64,000 bases of DNA, taken from assembly GCA_003991915.1 (NCBI GenBank), contig RQTK01000049.1, forward strand, positions 732,500 through 796,499, written 5' to 3'. Positions within the stretch are counted from its first letter, which is position 1. Every line of letters starts with the position of its first letter. The notes beneath the pieces were generated by a model. It saw only the letters and a program-made list of their open reading frames with translations, made no database searches and had not been told where the DNA came from. Both the position numbers and the translations under genes were made by a program. This document shows, piece after piece, positions 25,621 to 39,400 of the stretch. This DNA is from Elysia chlorotica (lineage: Eukaryota > Mollusca > Gastropoda > Plakobranchidae).

Positions 25621-28123
25621 TTAGTGGGAAGAGGTTTTGTATCTGTCTCTTCCATTCTTTCTGTGCCAGCTGTTGTGGTTGTGGTGATCAAAGTGTTGAT
25701 GATAGTTATGGTCTCTGTGCTGCAACCAAAGGGGGTGGGGGGGACAAGTCTTATTAGTTTGGTGGTGTATATGGAGGATTTTTTTTCTCTTTTAATTGAT
25801 GCATGGCTTTGTGACAGTGTCAAGCTAGATGTTGAGCTAATGATTTGACCAAAATTATTTTGATCTCACAAAATTGTTTGTTTTAACATGATATGTTGTG
25901 TTACAATTATTTCTTAGGCCTACCACACAATAAATTTTTTGTCACTACATTCACAAAGATGTCATATCAGGGTGTTTATTGAAGCTACCACAACAACCAC
26001 TGTTGAAATTCAAATAGTTTCCAATACGGTCAAGGGTTGTCGCCAAGCTGCAGTGTGATGACTATTTACCCTGTCATTTTTAATTTTACAAAATCATTTA
26101 AAATTTCTAGGCTACTCCTTTAGTAGATTTTTTCTTTAAATCCTCTCCATCCACCAAGGACCATGCTTCGTAGAGTTAGCGATCATGCCCCTCCACACTT
26201 TTACTCTTGAGTTCATCTTGCACTTAAATGTTGCAACCTGTTAATTAAAAATTCAGTTTGAAGATGCCTAAATGTGTATGCTGTCCTGAATTCTAACAAA
26301 AAATGTCCTCAGCAAAAAAAGTACTATCTGTACGATGACTTTAGGAATTGATTGAAAGCTAATGCCATAAAATGTGACATTTAAATTTTTTCAGAAGAAA
26401 AACATTATCTGCCTATAGACAGACAGCAGTATCAATTTTACATACTAATCAAACGCCTAACTGCTGCCTATCCCAATACATACTTCACACAAACTACATG
26501 ACCAACCTTATCAGTCTGATATTGTTGATACTTCTGAAATTGGTTGTCACTGTGGAAGTCAGAGTCGTACTTGTGTTGCTTCACCTTTTTCACCTGCCAA
26601 AGACACAGATTAGTTGTAGTTGAGTTAATTTAACGTCCAACACCAGCACTATATAGACTATATCCAAAGACAGATATAGCGTTGAGTACTTTAGAAAGGG
26701 TGAAAAAACGATATTTGATATTGTTATCCATCCCATTTGCAATATCCTTTCCACTATACATCCATTCACATTAATTTTTAAGAGTGCCATATATTTTTTA
26801 TTATTGAGACTGTTATACAGTAATGTATAATAAAAAAAACATGTCACTTTAATATCTTCTTTTCAAATCTTCGCTTAGAATTTGTGCAAAAAGATGAATT
26901 ATGATTAGCAAGTTAAACATTTTATTCGCAGCATATCTCTTAAATCAGCAATAAGTGAAAAAATTTAACAGAGACTAACTTTGACCATAAGTTTCCATTG
27001 AGATGAAACTGCAGGGACAGAGATGTTTGGTTGTCTTTGTTTTTAAACAAAAAAGACATCTATTTTACTACTATCTTTTGCAAAACTTCAGATTTCAATT
27101 TGAGTTCGTTCATCTGAAAAGACACCCTCTCTAATCGTGTGCTGCTCCCAAAATAGCGAGTAGAAACAAATTGACGGCAAAGTGCTTTACCTTGCCCGCA
27201 TCAATCTCCTGGTTGTACTCATCTGACCAGTGACATTTGCTCGCCGCACGCTCGGCCTGTAGCTCTTTGTCCAAGTGATTTTTGCCACCATCCCAGGACA
27301 ACACTGGTGAAAAGGGAAAAAAATATTGTTTGCATCTAAGTCTTCAAAATTAAAAATAAATTATTTAATCATGTGAACTGACGTCGGCTTCCGGCAGCAT
27401 CGACCAGCAGTATCTAGCAGTCACCTCTGATTGGCTGGAATATAGGCCATAGATGGCAAACTTGCACCAATGTATGTGGTATAAAAAAAAGTTATGACAT
27501 GAGTGGGTGTTTTGTCGCTCATTTAATAGATCATTAAGACCACGTTCAGAACTTTAAGTCATATTTTATAAGAAGATTATTCAAAATTAGCAAGAAAACT
27601 ATAGCAAAAGAGACTACAAACTGGTAAGCCGCAGCGTAAGAACTAAGAAAACAGCACTGCTGTTCCGTTTCCTGATTCTTTACCTCTTTGTGATAAAAAC
27701 ACTAAAGCCCCTATCGTTCCCTAACTACTTTTCTATTAAAAAGATATATTACGCTATGTAGGTCTTTATATCAGTGATATCTGGACCATTATTTCTTTAC
27801 TGAAAATCTCACGTATAGTGGCACAGCATATTTAATCACAAAACATAACCCCTTAACAGACTTTCATTGAACTACAACCTTTAAACGTTTTAAAACGTTT
27901 TTTTTTACAAATGAAAATCTGAAAATTTACGCAAAATAAATATCACTGAAAATTATAAAAAATTAATCACCGTGGTTGCCAAGGCTGTAACTTGACCCGT
28001 GTAAGCCAGCAGCAACTTTGGAATGTCTGGATCCATCCCATGTGGATTTAAGTTTTGATGATTCTGAATCTTTTCTGGGAGCAATGTCATCTTTCACATG
28101 GTGGTTCCATGCCTGGATTGGAG
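25621..28123 (-). CDS. USP36: USP36 C-terminal exons with WDG block and His-rich end
   Basis: Exons 28123-27971, 27303-27191, 26593-26507 and 25719-25621. They contain VLSWDGGKN and WSDEYNQEIDAGK, which match the conserved C-terminal WDG...WDEEFDRGK region of vertebrate USP36. The protein ends in a histidine-rich tail (HRDHNYHQHFDHHNHNSWHR and 12 more residues) instead of the vertebrate basic end. TAA is at 25623-25621. Confidence 0.9.
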
Positions 28124-31100
28124 CTGTGGGGAGAAAACGGCACTCTCAATTATCACCTGTGCTTTGTTTGATTTTTATGTAACAGTAAGAATACAGTGTA
28201 CGTTCAAAATTGTAATGAATTGTAGGGCAAAGGCAAAAATAAAACTTTACTCAATAAGTTGGCATATGGTGTGGTACCAAATTCTTTTAATATTTCTTCG
28301 TTTAAAAAAGTTCTTTTACTTAGACAGGAATTAGATGATAATAAATCAAAGCCTAACCATATAGAGTTTAAAGGTCCACCCTTATCCCTTTCCAGCCACA
28401 GAGAAATTTGTTAAAACTTCTATTCTTAATTCTAAAAAATCATGTGTTAGATCCACTGCCATAAAGCTTGTTTCATGATTGCCTTCATACACATGCACCA
28501 TACATCACTAAGTTTACAAATGAATCTTTAAGTGTCGGGCACATACCGATAACTACATAAACATTTTATTTATAATGCATATCATGATTTTTATTGTAAA
28601 ACGCTCTGAGCTTAAGTATATTTGGGGTAGAGCGATAAAGAAACAAAGTTTATTAGTATTAGTAGTATATCTACATGTATGCTCATTGCCCTACAAATTT
28701 CTTATAAAAATAATGTTAATTTGACACCAAATGTCATACTTTATATTTCTACAAACTCATATTCCTGAAATGTCTTAGTGATACAGCTTTTCTAGAGGAC
28801 CTTGAATAGGGGATACAATGTTATTGTGGACCCTGTACATCTTTTGATTTGAGTTTATGCGTCTTACAAATCATGAAAATTGAGGGAGGGATGAGAATTA
28901 GACAGCCAGGAAAAAAAACTGATGAAAGATAAAAATTATTTCATGTTTATGTTTGCCAATGTTTTAATGTAACAAGTTATTTATTGTGAGAAGAAATATT
29001 GTTATAATTGAAAAATTAATTTCCGCAATTTCGTGCAATCAAAAGATTGCATAAGAATATATATTTATCTCTTCTTATCACAATGGTAAATTTAAGATAT
29101 AAATTCTATAACTGAAGCACATCCCCCCTTTGTTACATATTTTAAATTTTGGGCATAAAGGTGGTAATAGGTAAATTGTTTATGAATACAAGTTGTATTC
29201 ATATCCAATTTACCTATTACCACCTTTATAACCATTGTCAGATCTTAAGACCCAGCTAGACAAAAATTAAACTCTTTGTGTTTTTGGTGTAAGAATCTCA
29301 ATCATACTTGAACATTTGAAAACCACAAACAACGATGAGTAAATTTACACTACCAACATTTATATACTATGGTGAACAAAATTGAATTCATTGTTTATTC
29401 ACCACTATACACTACAAATATGTTTAGAAAATGTAGAAGAGCACAGTTACCTCTGTCGTTGCTGCCTTTGTGCTTGCTTGAGCTGGACTCTTTTGTGACC
29501 TCAACCCACTCATAGCCATCAGAGTCTTCCTCTTGGCTCTTCGACTTCTTCCTCTTCAGGTCATTTTTGCCACTTCTGTCGTCACTATCTGAACAGGAAC
29601 TCAGGCGAGAGTACTGCCGCTTCTTACTTTGCTTCTGTCTCTCATCCCTCTCCGAGTCACTGTCCGATGAAGATGTTTTTCTTTTCCGCTTCTTGTCCTT
29701 CTTGTGTTTATGTTTCTTCTTCCGTTTCTCGCTCGAGTCCTGCGAGGAGGAACGGGCGTGATCGTCCCCCCAGCCATTGGCTTCACTTTTGCTCTTCTTG
29801 TCTCTCTCATCCTTCTCTTCTCTGCGATGCTTTTGCTTCTTGTGTTTCTTACTGTTCCTGCTGCTCTCACTCGTTTGAGAGCTAGGAGGGGAAGACAGCA
29901 GTCCTTGTCGATCGCTTATTTCAACTGGAGTCTCAGGACAGGCTAAAGCTGGAGAAGTAGACACAGAGCTGTGGTGGAGCGAAGGTGTTCGCGAGGATGG
30001 GGAGCCTGGAAAGGTCTTTTTATCATCACCACAGATGCTACCAACCTTTCCACCATTGGTTTGGTGCACAGGGGATTTTGTTTTATGATTTTGTGACTTG
30101 AAAATGTCACTAAGTTTCTTTTTACAATTGTCAATATTTTCATTTTTTGATGATACTAAATGACTATGTTCACCCTTTCCTGTCGAACAAAAAAGAATAC
30201 AAAAAGTTATTTGCAGTTATATCAATGTTACTAAATACTAAAATTACAATTCAGTAAAATGAGGTATTAGCTGAGCTTATATAGCAAATAAATAAAATCT
30301 CAAAAGAGGCATGTCTGTTTCATATGAAAGCCCTAACCTCTAGGTTTGTCTCAGCAATCTGATTTACCATGTCCTACACAAGAGCCAAGTAAAACCAAAT
30401 TAAGCTATGGAAGAGAAAATCCTTTGCGGAAAAAATTGCTGAAAATAGCCTTTTTTTCAAACCCTTCTTCAATTTTTGATACTGACATGTCATGTTCAAC
30501 TTTACCCATGCTTTACACCACAAAGCTCCCTGCCATTGTAAAAGTACAATCTTTTCACTAGATAGATATAACCTATTTGAAATAATAGCTAAGAGAGAGA
30601 AACAAACATTTGGAAAAAAAAAAATCAAGAGGAGGAACATATAATATACTGGCAACAACTTTAGTCAGTCTTTTTTTGTATTTAAAGGACAGAAAACTAC
30701 AAATTATATGAACTACAAAATAAAAGTTTAAAACTTCTCTCACAAAAGCTGCAATAATTATACGACCTCTCATTTAAAATGCTAAAACCAAACATATATA
30801 TCATACAAATAAAATGTACCCGAAGTAGACAAGCATGATGAGCGCATTGACAAAACCTACTTGCTTTGTGAGGGATAAGGGCTTAAGCAAAGACTATCAA
30901 AATAATCAGTCATAGTTAAAATATCAGCATGCAGAGATGTGAAAGCAGTTTGAAAGAATAAATTTTAAGTCAGAAAAATGATAAAATGGATTAGAAAATG
31001 GAATAAATACAATGTAGCTCTGTCCCATTGGTCCATACATCAAGGTATAAGGTCCCCTATGGAATCTAGGAAACATTACATCCAGAGATATACCCATAGT

Positions 31101-34100
31101 ACCATTTGCAAAGCAAATTAACAAGATAGGATTTCTACAGGTGGCGACAAGAGCAAACAAAGGCACATTTTGTCCAATTTGAATATATACAAAACTGGTA
31201 AAACTTTTGTTTTTATGATTTTCTTTTCCATTCTGCAGCATACTCATTTAGTTGAAAATAAACTAATAATAAATAAGACATAAGAATAAAATTTGGTACT
31301 TCAAAGATATAAAAAGGATGAATCAACTTCCATCAAAATTATTATGTTGGATCCCAAACAAGAACAATTATTTTACGATAGAGAAGGTTAATACAAGTTA
31401 GTTGAACCCGGACGTTTTCATTTCTACTGAAGCGTTACCATGAAGCGATGAACACGTTTGAAGAAAAAAAAAGACATGCATGGAAAATTACAAAGGTGAA
31501 GAAAAGAAAGTCTGAATTTCACAACGTGTAGCACATAAATAAAAAGCCAAATGGACCCTCTTTACAAACAGAACTTGATATCTAAGAAAGGAAAAGGAGC
31601 TAGCTGTATGCAATTGATGGTGAAATAAGCTGTTAAGCAGATATTCATTCATTCACTGAAAGCAGCTGACTAGAATTTTTAAATCAAGAGTGGGATATTT
31701 TGAAGTTTGAAGAAACACAGAGAAAAGAAGTTACCTTTGGACTGCAGTGTCCACTCTGTGGTAGAATTGACACTGTTTGCGCTAGAGCAGGAGCCTCTCG
31801 GACTAGGAACGCCAGTGTCCTGGGTCTGGACGTGCCAGGTCCCGTTTGAGGTTTTTACTACCGAGCCAGAGGATGGATGGGATGCTGACGCGGTTACAAC
31901 AGGCAGTTCCAATGGGGCAATGAGGCCAGCCTTACCTGAGGAGAGGGCGGAGGCAGATGCACAACAAGATGGGCTGGCAGAATTCTGGCGAGCGAGTAGC
32001 CATTTCCTGTCCTCAGCAGATTTGTGGAGAGGTGAGGACGACAGGGAACGAGCAAAGCCAGGGGAAACACTGGCAGAGGCTTTTGACGTGAGCCCTGCAG
32101 GTTTGTTTGGGTTTTGGGGAAAGCCCCTTGATGGGTGGTCAGGTATTAGCTTCTTTGAAGCGTCTCCACTGTCTCTTTCCCGTGGCAGGTTAGTTCCAGA
32201 CGATGAACCCTTTGAGGTGTGCATGCTTCCACCAGCATCACCACTTGGTGTTACTTTAAAAGGCTGTTTCTCACTGTCAGGCTTTTTAGAACCGTTTATG
32301 TTGCCTATTACAGCCGTTGATTTGCGAATATCACTGTCAGATTCAGAATCATCATCATTGTAAGGAACAAGCCCACCAAGTTTAGCAGGACTCTTTGAAC
32401 ATTGAACAGAGTTGGTTGCATTTCCATTTGAACCTTTGTGAACTGTTTCTGAATTGCCATTTGGAGCTTTTTCCATGGTTGTGGAGTTACCATGTTTGAT
32501 TTGTAGCACTATATGTTTCCCATCCTCACTGGTTTGGTACACTTGATTCAGTCCGTTCCCTTGTTGCTGCCGCTTCTGCTGAGGCGTGAGGATGGGGAAA
32601 GATATGCGGTTGTGTGAACCCGGCAGGGCAGACGATGCTGTTGCTTGAGGGGTACGAACAGGAGTGTTCGGACTTGCCAAGCTGCTTCCAGGTCGAAGGC
32701 CATTACTGGTCTGAAGGGTGCGCGGTAACATGGTAGGGTTTTGGCGTTTGACAGGAGTACTCTGTTCGCTGCTTGGGGTGCCTGAGACAACAACAAAAAA
32801 TAAGAACAAGTCTCATCCTTTTGAAGATATAGCATGTATGAATAACAACAACAAAATGAAAAAAAAAAAGAGAACAATTTTTTTAAGAAAGAGTAAAGAG
32901 TTGGATAAAATGCTATGTGAAATAAAAACAGAAAGCAAATATTTTTTAAGCATCCAACTGTAGATATACCCTGTAAGTCACATTGCAAGAAACACAAAGT
33001 AAACTAAAGAATAATGTAATATAAAAAAATTGTCAAATAATTCGATAGCCCACACCTAGTTCTTTTTTTTCAAAATGATAAATATGGCTATTACTTACAA
33101 TTAAAACATGTGAAATTCAACCTATATTTTTCTAACACTACATGCTGAACTGAATGTTATTGAGTTCAAAGAAATCAAAAATACATCTGTGTTATCAAAA
33201 ATACAACACCAATATTTATGCATATTGTTTATTCATTAATTTTGTAGCTTAAAAAGATTTCACAAATAAAAATTTTTATAATTTGAAGAGGAAAAAAATA
33301 AAGTAGATAAACAAAATGCAAGAAATCAATATTAGAAAAAGTCCCACCATGAAGACCGTTGACCATCTGCGGTGACGGCTGCTTCAGGTGGTTGGGAATC
33401 ACTGGACCGATAAACGAGGCCTGAATAAAGAAAAGAAAATGTTATAGCTTTAATTTAATTTGGTTACCTTCAGCAAAAAGAATCTTACTCTTAGCATGAG
33501 TTACAAGCAACAAGTATTGTGTCCCTAAAAGTTAAAATTTTTTAGATAGAGAAAAATTACTTGGTGATACAAAAACGCGACAATTTTTTATTTAAAAAAA
33601 AAACAACATCAATATAACAGATGCAAACACATATTTCGATAACAACACATATGCATCTAATAGGATGGTGAAGACATAAATCTGAAAAAGATTTTTAAAC
33701 CTTTTGTTAATTTTTTATAACAAAAAAAAACAACCAATATCTTCACATGCCATGTTCAGGAGAAATTAAACTCAAACCTTATTTTGTGTGTTCAGCACTT
33801 TATTTGTGTGGTTTGCAGTGCTAGCAGCCGATGAGACATTTTTATTGTCTGTGCCAACACCCTTGTTGATGCGGGCATAGAATAGTACATAGGCATCTGC
33901 ACTGTATACAGCATTGTTGCCCGCTTGGTGAACCTGTTAAACAGAATTAAATAGCTTTTTTTTAGAACATGAAGAATGTACTTAATTAGCTAGTTTTTGC
34001 TCTATTTTGGTAATTTAGTTTATAGAGACTATGTTATTGGTAAATGGAGAAGGTAACAAAACTCTAGAAACTAAAGAAGAGATCTGAGCATATGATAGAA

Positions 34101-36377
34101 TTTAATATAAACTTTTGTTGAAAGCCTGTGCTCCGAGGAGAGCAAAGAAGAAATTTTAGATGAGATATGACTTAGTTCTTAAGGTGTGAGGTGACAATGA
34201 CTTTCAAAGGTGATCTTAGTACTTTCAGTAACTCACACCAGTTTTACCAGCTGAAAATTTGGTCCAAAAACATACCCTAAGCCGGTTTTACCGGTTTTGA
34301 AATTTAGATCTACTTAGTGAATGAAATATCTGATGTACGAAGTGTACAAAGTCTGCCGATCAAACAACGAATATTTCAAGTTCCTTTCTTACTAGAGATG
34401 GTGATTTATAATACATAACAGCCTCTAAGTGTCTTGAACAACAATGAACCAAGAAAGGCTCAAAACCCGAAAGCAGATGACTTTGTTGACTTCGCCATGA
34501 CAGACTGACAGTAGACAGCGCGTTTTACAAGACAGGAAGAACTTTGATCATATGCCCCGGATTTTTTACTATTCACTAATGAATGTTTAACCGATTGTTG
34601 ACAAATTTCTTGCCATACCTAAACAAATTTTTTAGGTATCATTTTCAAATTTGCTGTGCAAACTTCTAATTAAGCATTGTAACTAACAAAAAACTAGCTC
34701 TATTCAGCTCATAAAAGACCGTTTTTGATTCAGATTAGGGAAATATGGTGTAAAAAATGTGTTAACACCTTTCAGAGTTGTCTCCTTTTACGCGTGCATA
34801 AATACATATAATGCTCACAATCTGTTGATATATGTGCATAGTTTGAAGCCATATTTCAATAATCTTCAATATTTGATATACCCGTATATATTGTAGGCAG
34901 TATAGACTGTTATAAAACAAATGTAGCAGATTCTGAATTGTTTTTCAAAATGCCACAATCCAGTGGTGAAAAATGCCAAGTTACCGAAAGAGTAAAAAGG
35001 CTCTTTGTCAGTGTCCCCCATCTTTTCTCTAAATGAAAGTTGTCCCTTTCTTATTTCTTCACAGAATGAAACCAAAACTTTGTACTTTTTTTTTTAATTC
35101 TGAAAATTACTATCATGATACATTACTTTTATGGGAACTCTCATGCAATTTACACTCAGCCACAAATGTTTGCAGCTAGCAGCACTTATTGCAACCGTGT
35201 TTTTTTTTTTTTTTACAAATGCAACTTCAACATGTATTCACTTACAACGGAGTCGTTCATGCAGTACCAGATTTTGCTTGGTGACTTCACAAAGCTGTAG
35301 TAATGACCATGGTCACTACTAAAACCAGAATGGACTAGTACACCGTAGAGATGGTACAGAATTGGCTCTCCCTGGAAAAACAGGGAAACAGGTTGAGAAT
35401 CCCAGGAAAAAACAGCTAGGAACTATTTGTAGAAATCCTACATAGCTGAAGACAAGTAAAGTCACAAAATTAGTAAAAATTGTTTTGCGCTATTCAAAAT
35501 TTTTTTCAAGTTAATAAGTTCATTTTATTTTTCTACTGGTAACCTATTTAGCTGTAGACCATGCAAAACTGTTGTGGGGTTTTTTTTAATCTGTAAAAGT
35601 TCAGATTTTATGAATTCATATTTGTGATTAGGGACAAATTTAACATATATATTGGAATACAAAAAATATATGAACATGCTATTATCTAATCTACGAGAAT
35701 TAAAGACACCATCATTACCTGCCGTTGACTCATAAAGTTTCGAATGTTAATTTTCTCTGTATATCTTATGAAGCGGTTGATTTTCCCTGATAGATGCCGA
35801 TTGAAATCAAACCTGGAAGAGTTGAAATTTAAAAGTAAACATTTGAAGCAAATTTATTTAACAACAGCATATTTCAACAAACTGCAATCTCTCTTCATAT
35901 TATCTCTTTTACAAGGAATGATTTTGTCATGAGTGACACCCACTCCTGGCAATCTGAAGTTGAGTGTTTAAACTATTAAACAGCAATTAGATCACGAGCA
36001 AGATAAAATGTATTTGGAAGAATTTTGACAGCAAGTACAGAATCAGTCACCCACAAAGGTTCTCACCTGTTGAGCTGAAGTGTGAGCACATTTGGAGCCT
36101 TGTAGATAGTAAATCTTTTTTGGGCCCTGACTTTCTGTTTACACCTGGGTGGAGATGGTGAGGGCAAAAATTGGCGTTTTCAAAATTTGTGCAATTATTG
36201 TTCCCATATTTCTGTAAGTGAGAGACAATTCTTAGGCCATTTCAACAATTTTGTGATATAGGTAGCTTATTAGAATCCTTTCAATAGTCTGAAGATACAA
36301 ACACTAGATCAAAGACCATTGTGAAACATCAAAAGTATTTATTCATCATTGCTTTTGTCTCTTACCTTATTATTACA

Positions 36378-36424
<47 letters not shown>

Positions 36425-39400
36425 CATCATCATCATCATCATCATCATTATTGTTACCATGACAGTTTCACTACCCCCATATTACTTTTTTTTTTTTTTT
36501 ATTTCAAATATTGTAATATGAAAAAACAGAAAAACATTTTGAAAATGCAGTAAAATCTCAGTTGTGCAAATTTTTTATGCAAATTCAAGCTACAAGCTTT
36601 CTAGGCTGATTGACTTTGACATTGAGATAACTTAACAGTGACATGAAAGATGACTTTGATAATCTTCTTACAATTACAACATAGATGGAATGGGCTTAAC
36701 AATTATTGGTCAATCACTTACTTTGGACATTTGTAGGCATTGTCTTGGTCAAGTGTTTCTGGTTTGATAAATTTCAAGAGAGCCTCCTCTACAGTGTTTA
36801 CACCCTTGGAAAATTGAGAGAAAAAAACTAAATGCATCTTTTGTATTATTATCATAAAAAGATGTAGGAAACACTATTTAGTTTGAAAAAAGAAATCAAA
36901 ATGGAAGGAGATGAATATGTGCTCATCCAACAGAGGGAAATATTGAAAGAAACAAAAGTGTAGAAAAAAGATAAGAAACAATACATCAAAGAATACATCA
37001 GCTGGAAAAAAAACTCATGCATAGAAGATTAATAAGACCCTATTTGATATCTACAATTTATAATAAATGAATTCAATATTCTGCCACTTTTATCTCCAAC
37101 AAGAAATGGTGACGCATGATTAAAAATTAGTGTTTTTTTCCTCCTGTTACTAAGTAATAAACTTACTTTAATATCCAAGCTGAGATCCATAAATGGATCA
37201 AAAGTGTTGGATCTGCCTTGACATCGCAAACAAATTACTGTTGAATAAAAATATGATGGTTAAAAACAACTTTTAAACCGCTTGTGCATTTAGTTTTGAA
37301 AATACATTACCTAAAAATAGAATACAGGGAAAAAAAAATAGAGACAAGACAAAAAAAATCATTTTTTATGAAAATTTATCAGACCAGAATGCAGAGAAAC
37401 AATGACAAGGCAGGACAAACAAAAATATTATAAAAGTCAAAAAAATTTATCATATATGTTGCAGAACAAAATACATTTCTTTCCATCTATTATATGTACA
37501 ACTAAAAAAAACAGCCTACCTTGGCTCTGCAAGTACCCTCCAAATATCTGATTTATCACAGTTGTCTCTTTGCTAAACCTGTCCAGCCTGAAAAGATATA
37601 AATTCATGTCACACTGTTATGATTGCAACCAGTAGAGATATTAGGAGTTTTAGCAATAAACGTCTAATGTTTAGGAAGAATGTGAATGAGTAACGCTGAG
37701 TTGAGTTGGTTTATCGTCCAGCATCAGCAAAATATAGGCTATATTGTGGACGGACCCCAAGACTGAGCACAACAGATTTTCTTCTATACCGACTTCCTGT
37801 TAGACCTATTGTTTTTCTGTGTTATATTTATATCCGCCTCAATGAAGTTTATTTTTATTATACATCTGCTCTATTTTTATCATCGGTAATCAAAATTTCG
37901 GTTAATTGTGTTGTGTGTCCATTTCACAAAGGAATAAACATGAGTTTGTTGGATGTCGATCAGAGTTCCAAGTCGGTAACCCGGATGAGGTCAACTGCTG
38001 TGCCGATACTTATAAAACAGTATATGTAATATGCAAATTTGACAAACAACGAAAAAATCGCACGTCGAAAAACATTGTTTTTTTCCGTACTCGCAATCTT
38101 CAATAAATTTATTTTTCTACTCAGATTTTAGTTGCGCAATTAATGATAGTTGAATGATAACCATAAACAATATTGCTTTGATTTAAGAGGCGGGTTTTTT
38201 CAGAAGGGAGCACTTTAGTAATTATCAGCGTATAATTTTCACTTTTAAAAATACACCGAAACATGCAGGGTGTGATATAAAAAATCACCGGTTAACTGCT
38301 ACTAATAACAAATCCAATTAATCAATGCAAACGTACTTAGCATGGCCATTCAAGCAAGATTGCTGCAGGTGATCTACAACAAATCGCAGAAATTCATGAG
38401 CATCTTCCTGACGTCCCCATTTCATGTGCTTTGCAATGCCTGAAAAAAGAGAGACATTGGTTCTAATTAAGGAGTAAATGTGCACTTGTCTGAAACAGCA
38501 AGCCTAAAAAGGTAAACATGCAAATTTCTATATGCAAAACATTTGATCCATTCCCAACTATAATAAAAATCAACAGAGAAACAGAACAATTATAAGGCTT
38601 TAGCATAAGAAATACAGATAAAATCATACAAGGAAATATGATAAAAAAAAAAAAAATACTTACATCTCAACTTTTGCAATATTGAGTGTGGTTTTAGAGA
38701 TTTTCCACCACATTCCAACGATGTTCTGATATGGTTTTGGATTTCACACATCATGCAAAATCCATTTTTAGTGCCTGTTAAAGAACATTGCATCGTCAGT
38801 TTCCAATCACAATAAAAAAAAGGGAAGAAATTGTAAAGTTTAATCCTCAACCATATCCTTGAATTTCTTTGATTGAAACTCTTCACTCGTTTTGGTAATA
38901 TTTTATCAATAAAAAAACTCATTGGGGAAAAAATGAGTGAAAGTAAATAGAGAGAGTAACCCGTCTCTGTGAATTAATCTCAACAGAGGATCTAGCAGAC
39001 TTAAGTTGTTACTAAGAGTTTTCCCTAGCACTAACTACAAAAATGGCAAGGGTTTAGCTGCCTTCTTTGTCAAATAATAATCAATCTTGACATTAATATA
39101 AATTGCCATAAAGCATTTTTTAGCACAGAGGTATCTCAATTTGCATACTAAACCTAAACGCTTACTCAAATCTGCTCCAGAGTTCATGAAAAACATAAGG
39201 AAAAAAAAGATTGTCATACAAGATAAGAATCTTACACTTTTGTTTGTGATCATTTGATAGACAGTAGTTGACTAAAGGAGCTGTATAGGTGAGGCACTGA
39301 AGGGTTGAATTGAAGAAACAGGTGTTCCCCATGTTGACAAGACCTGCGCCAATGCGTCCCTGCCGCATCCATTCCATTTTCACCCTCTCCTCTGGGTAGA

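Noticed and set aside
31707-32363. 218-codon plus-strand frame
   Set aside because: It is antisense to the large USP36 exon, whose phases and family match are clear.
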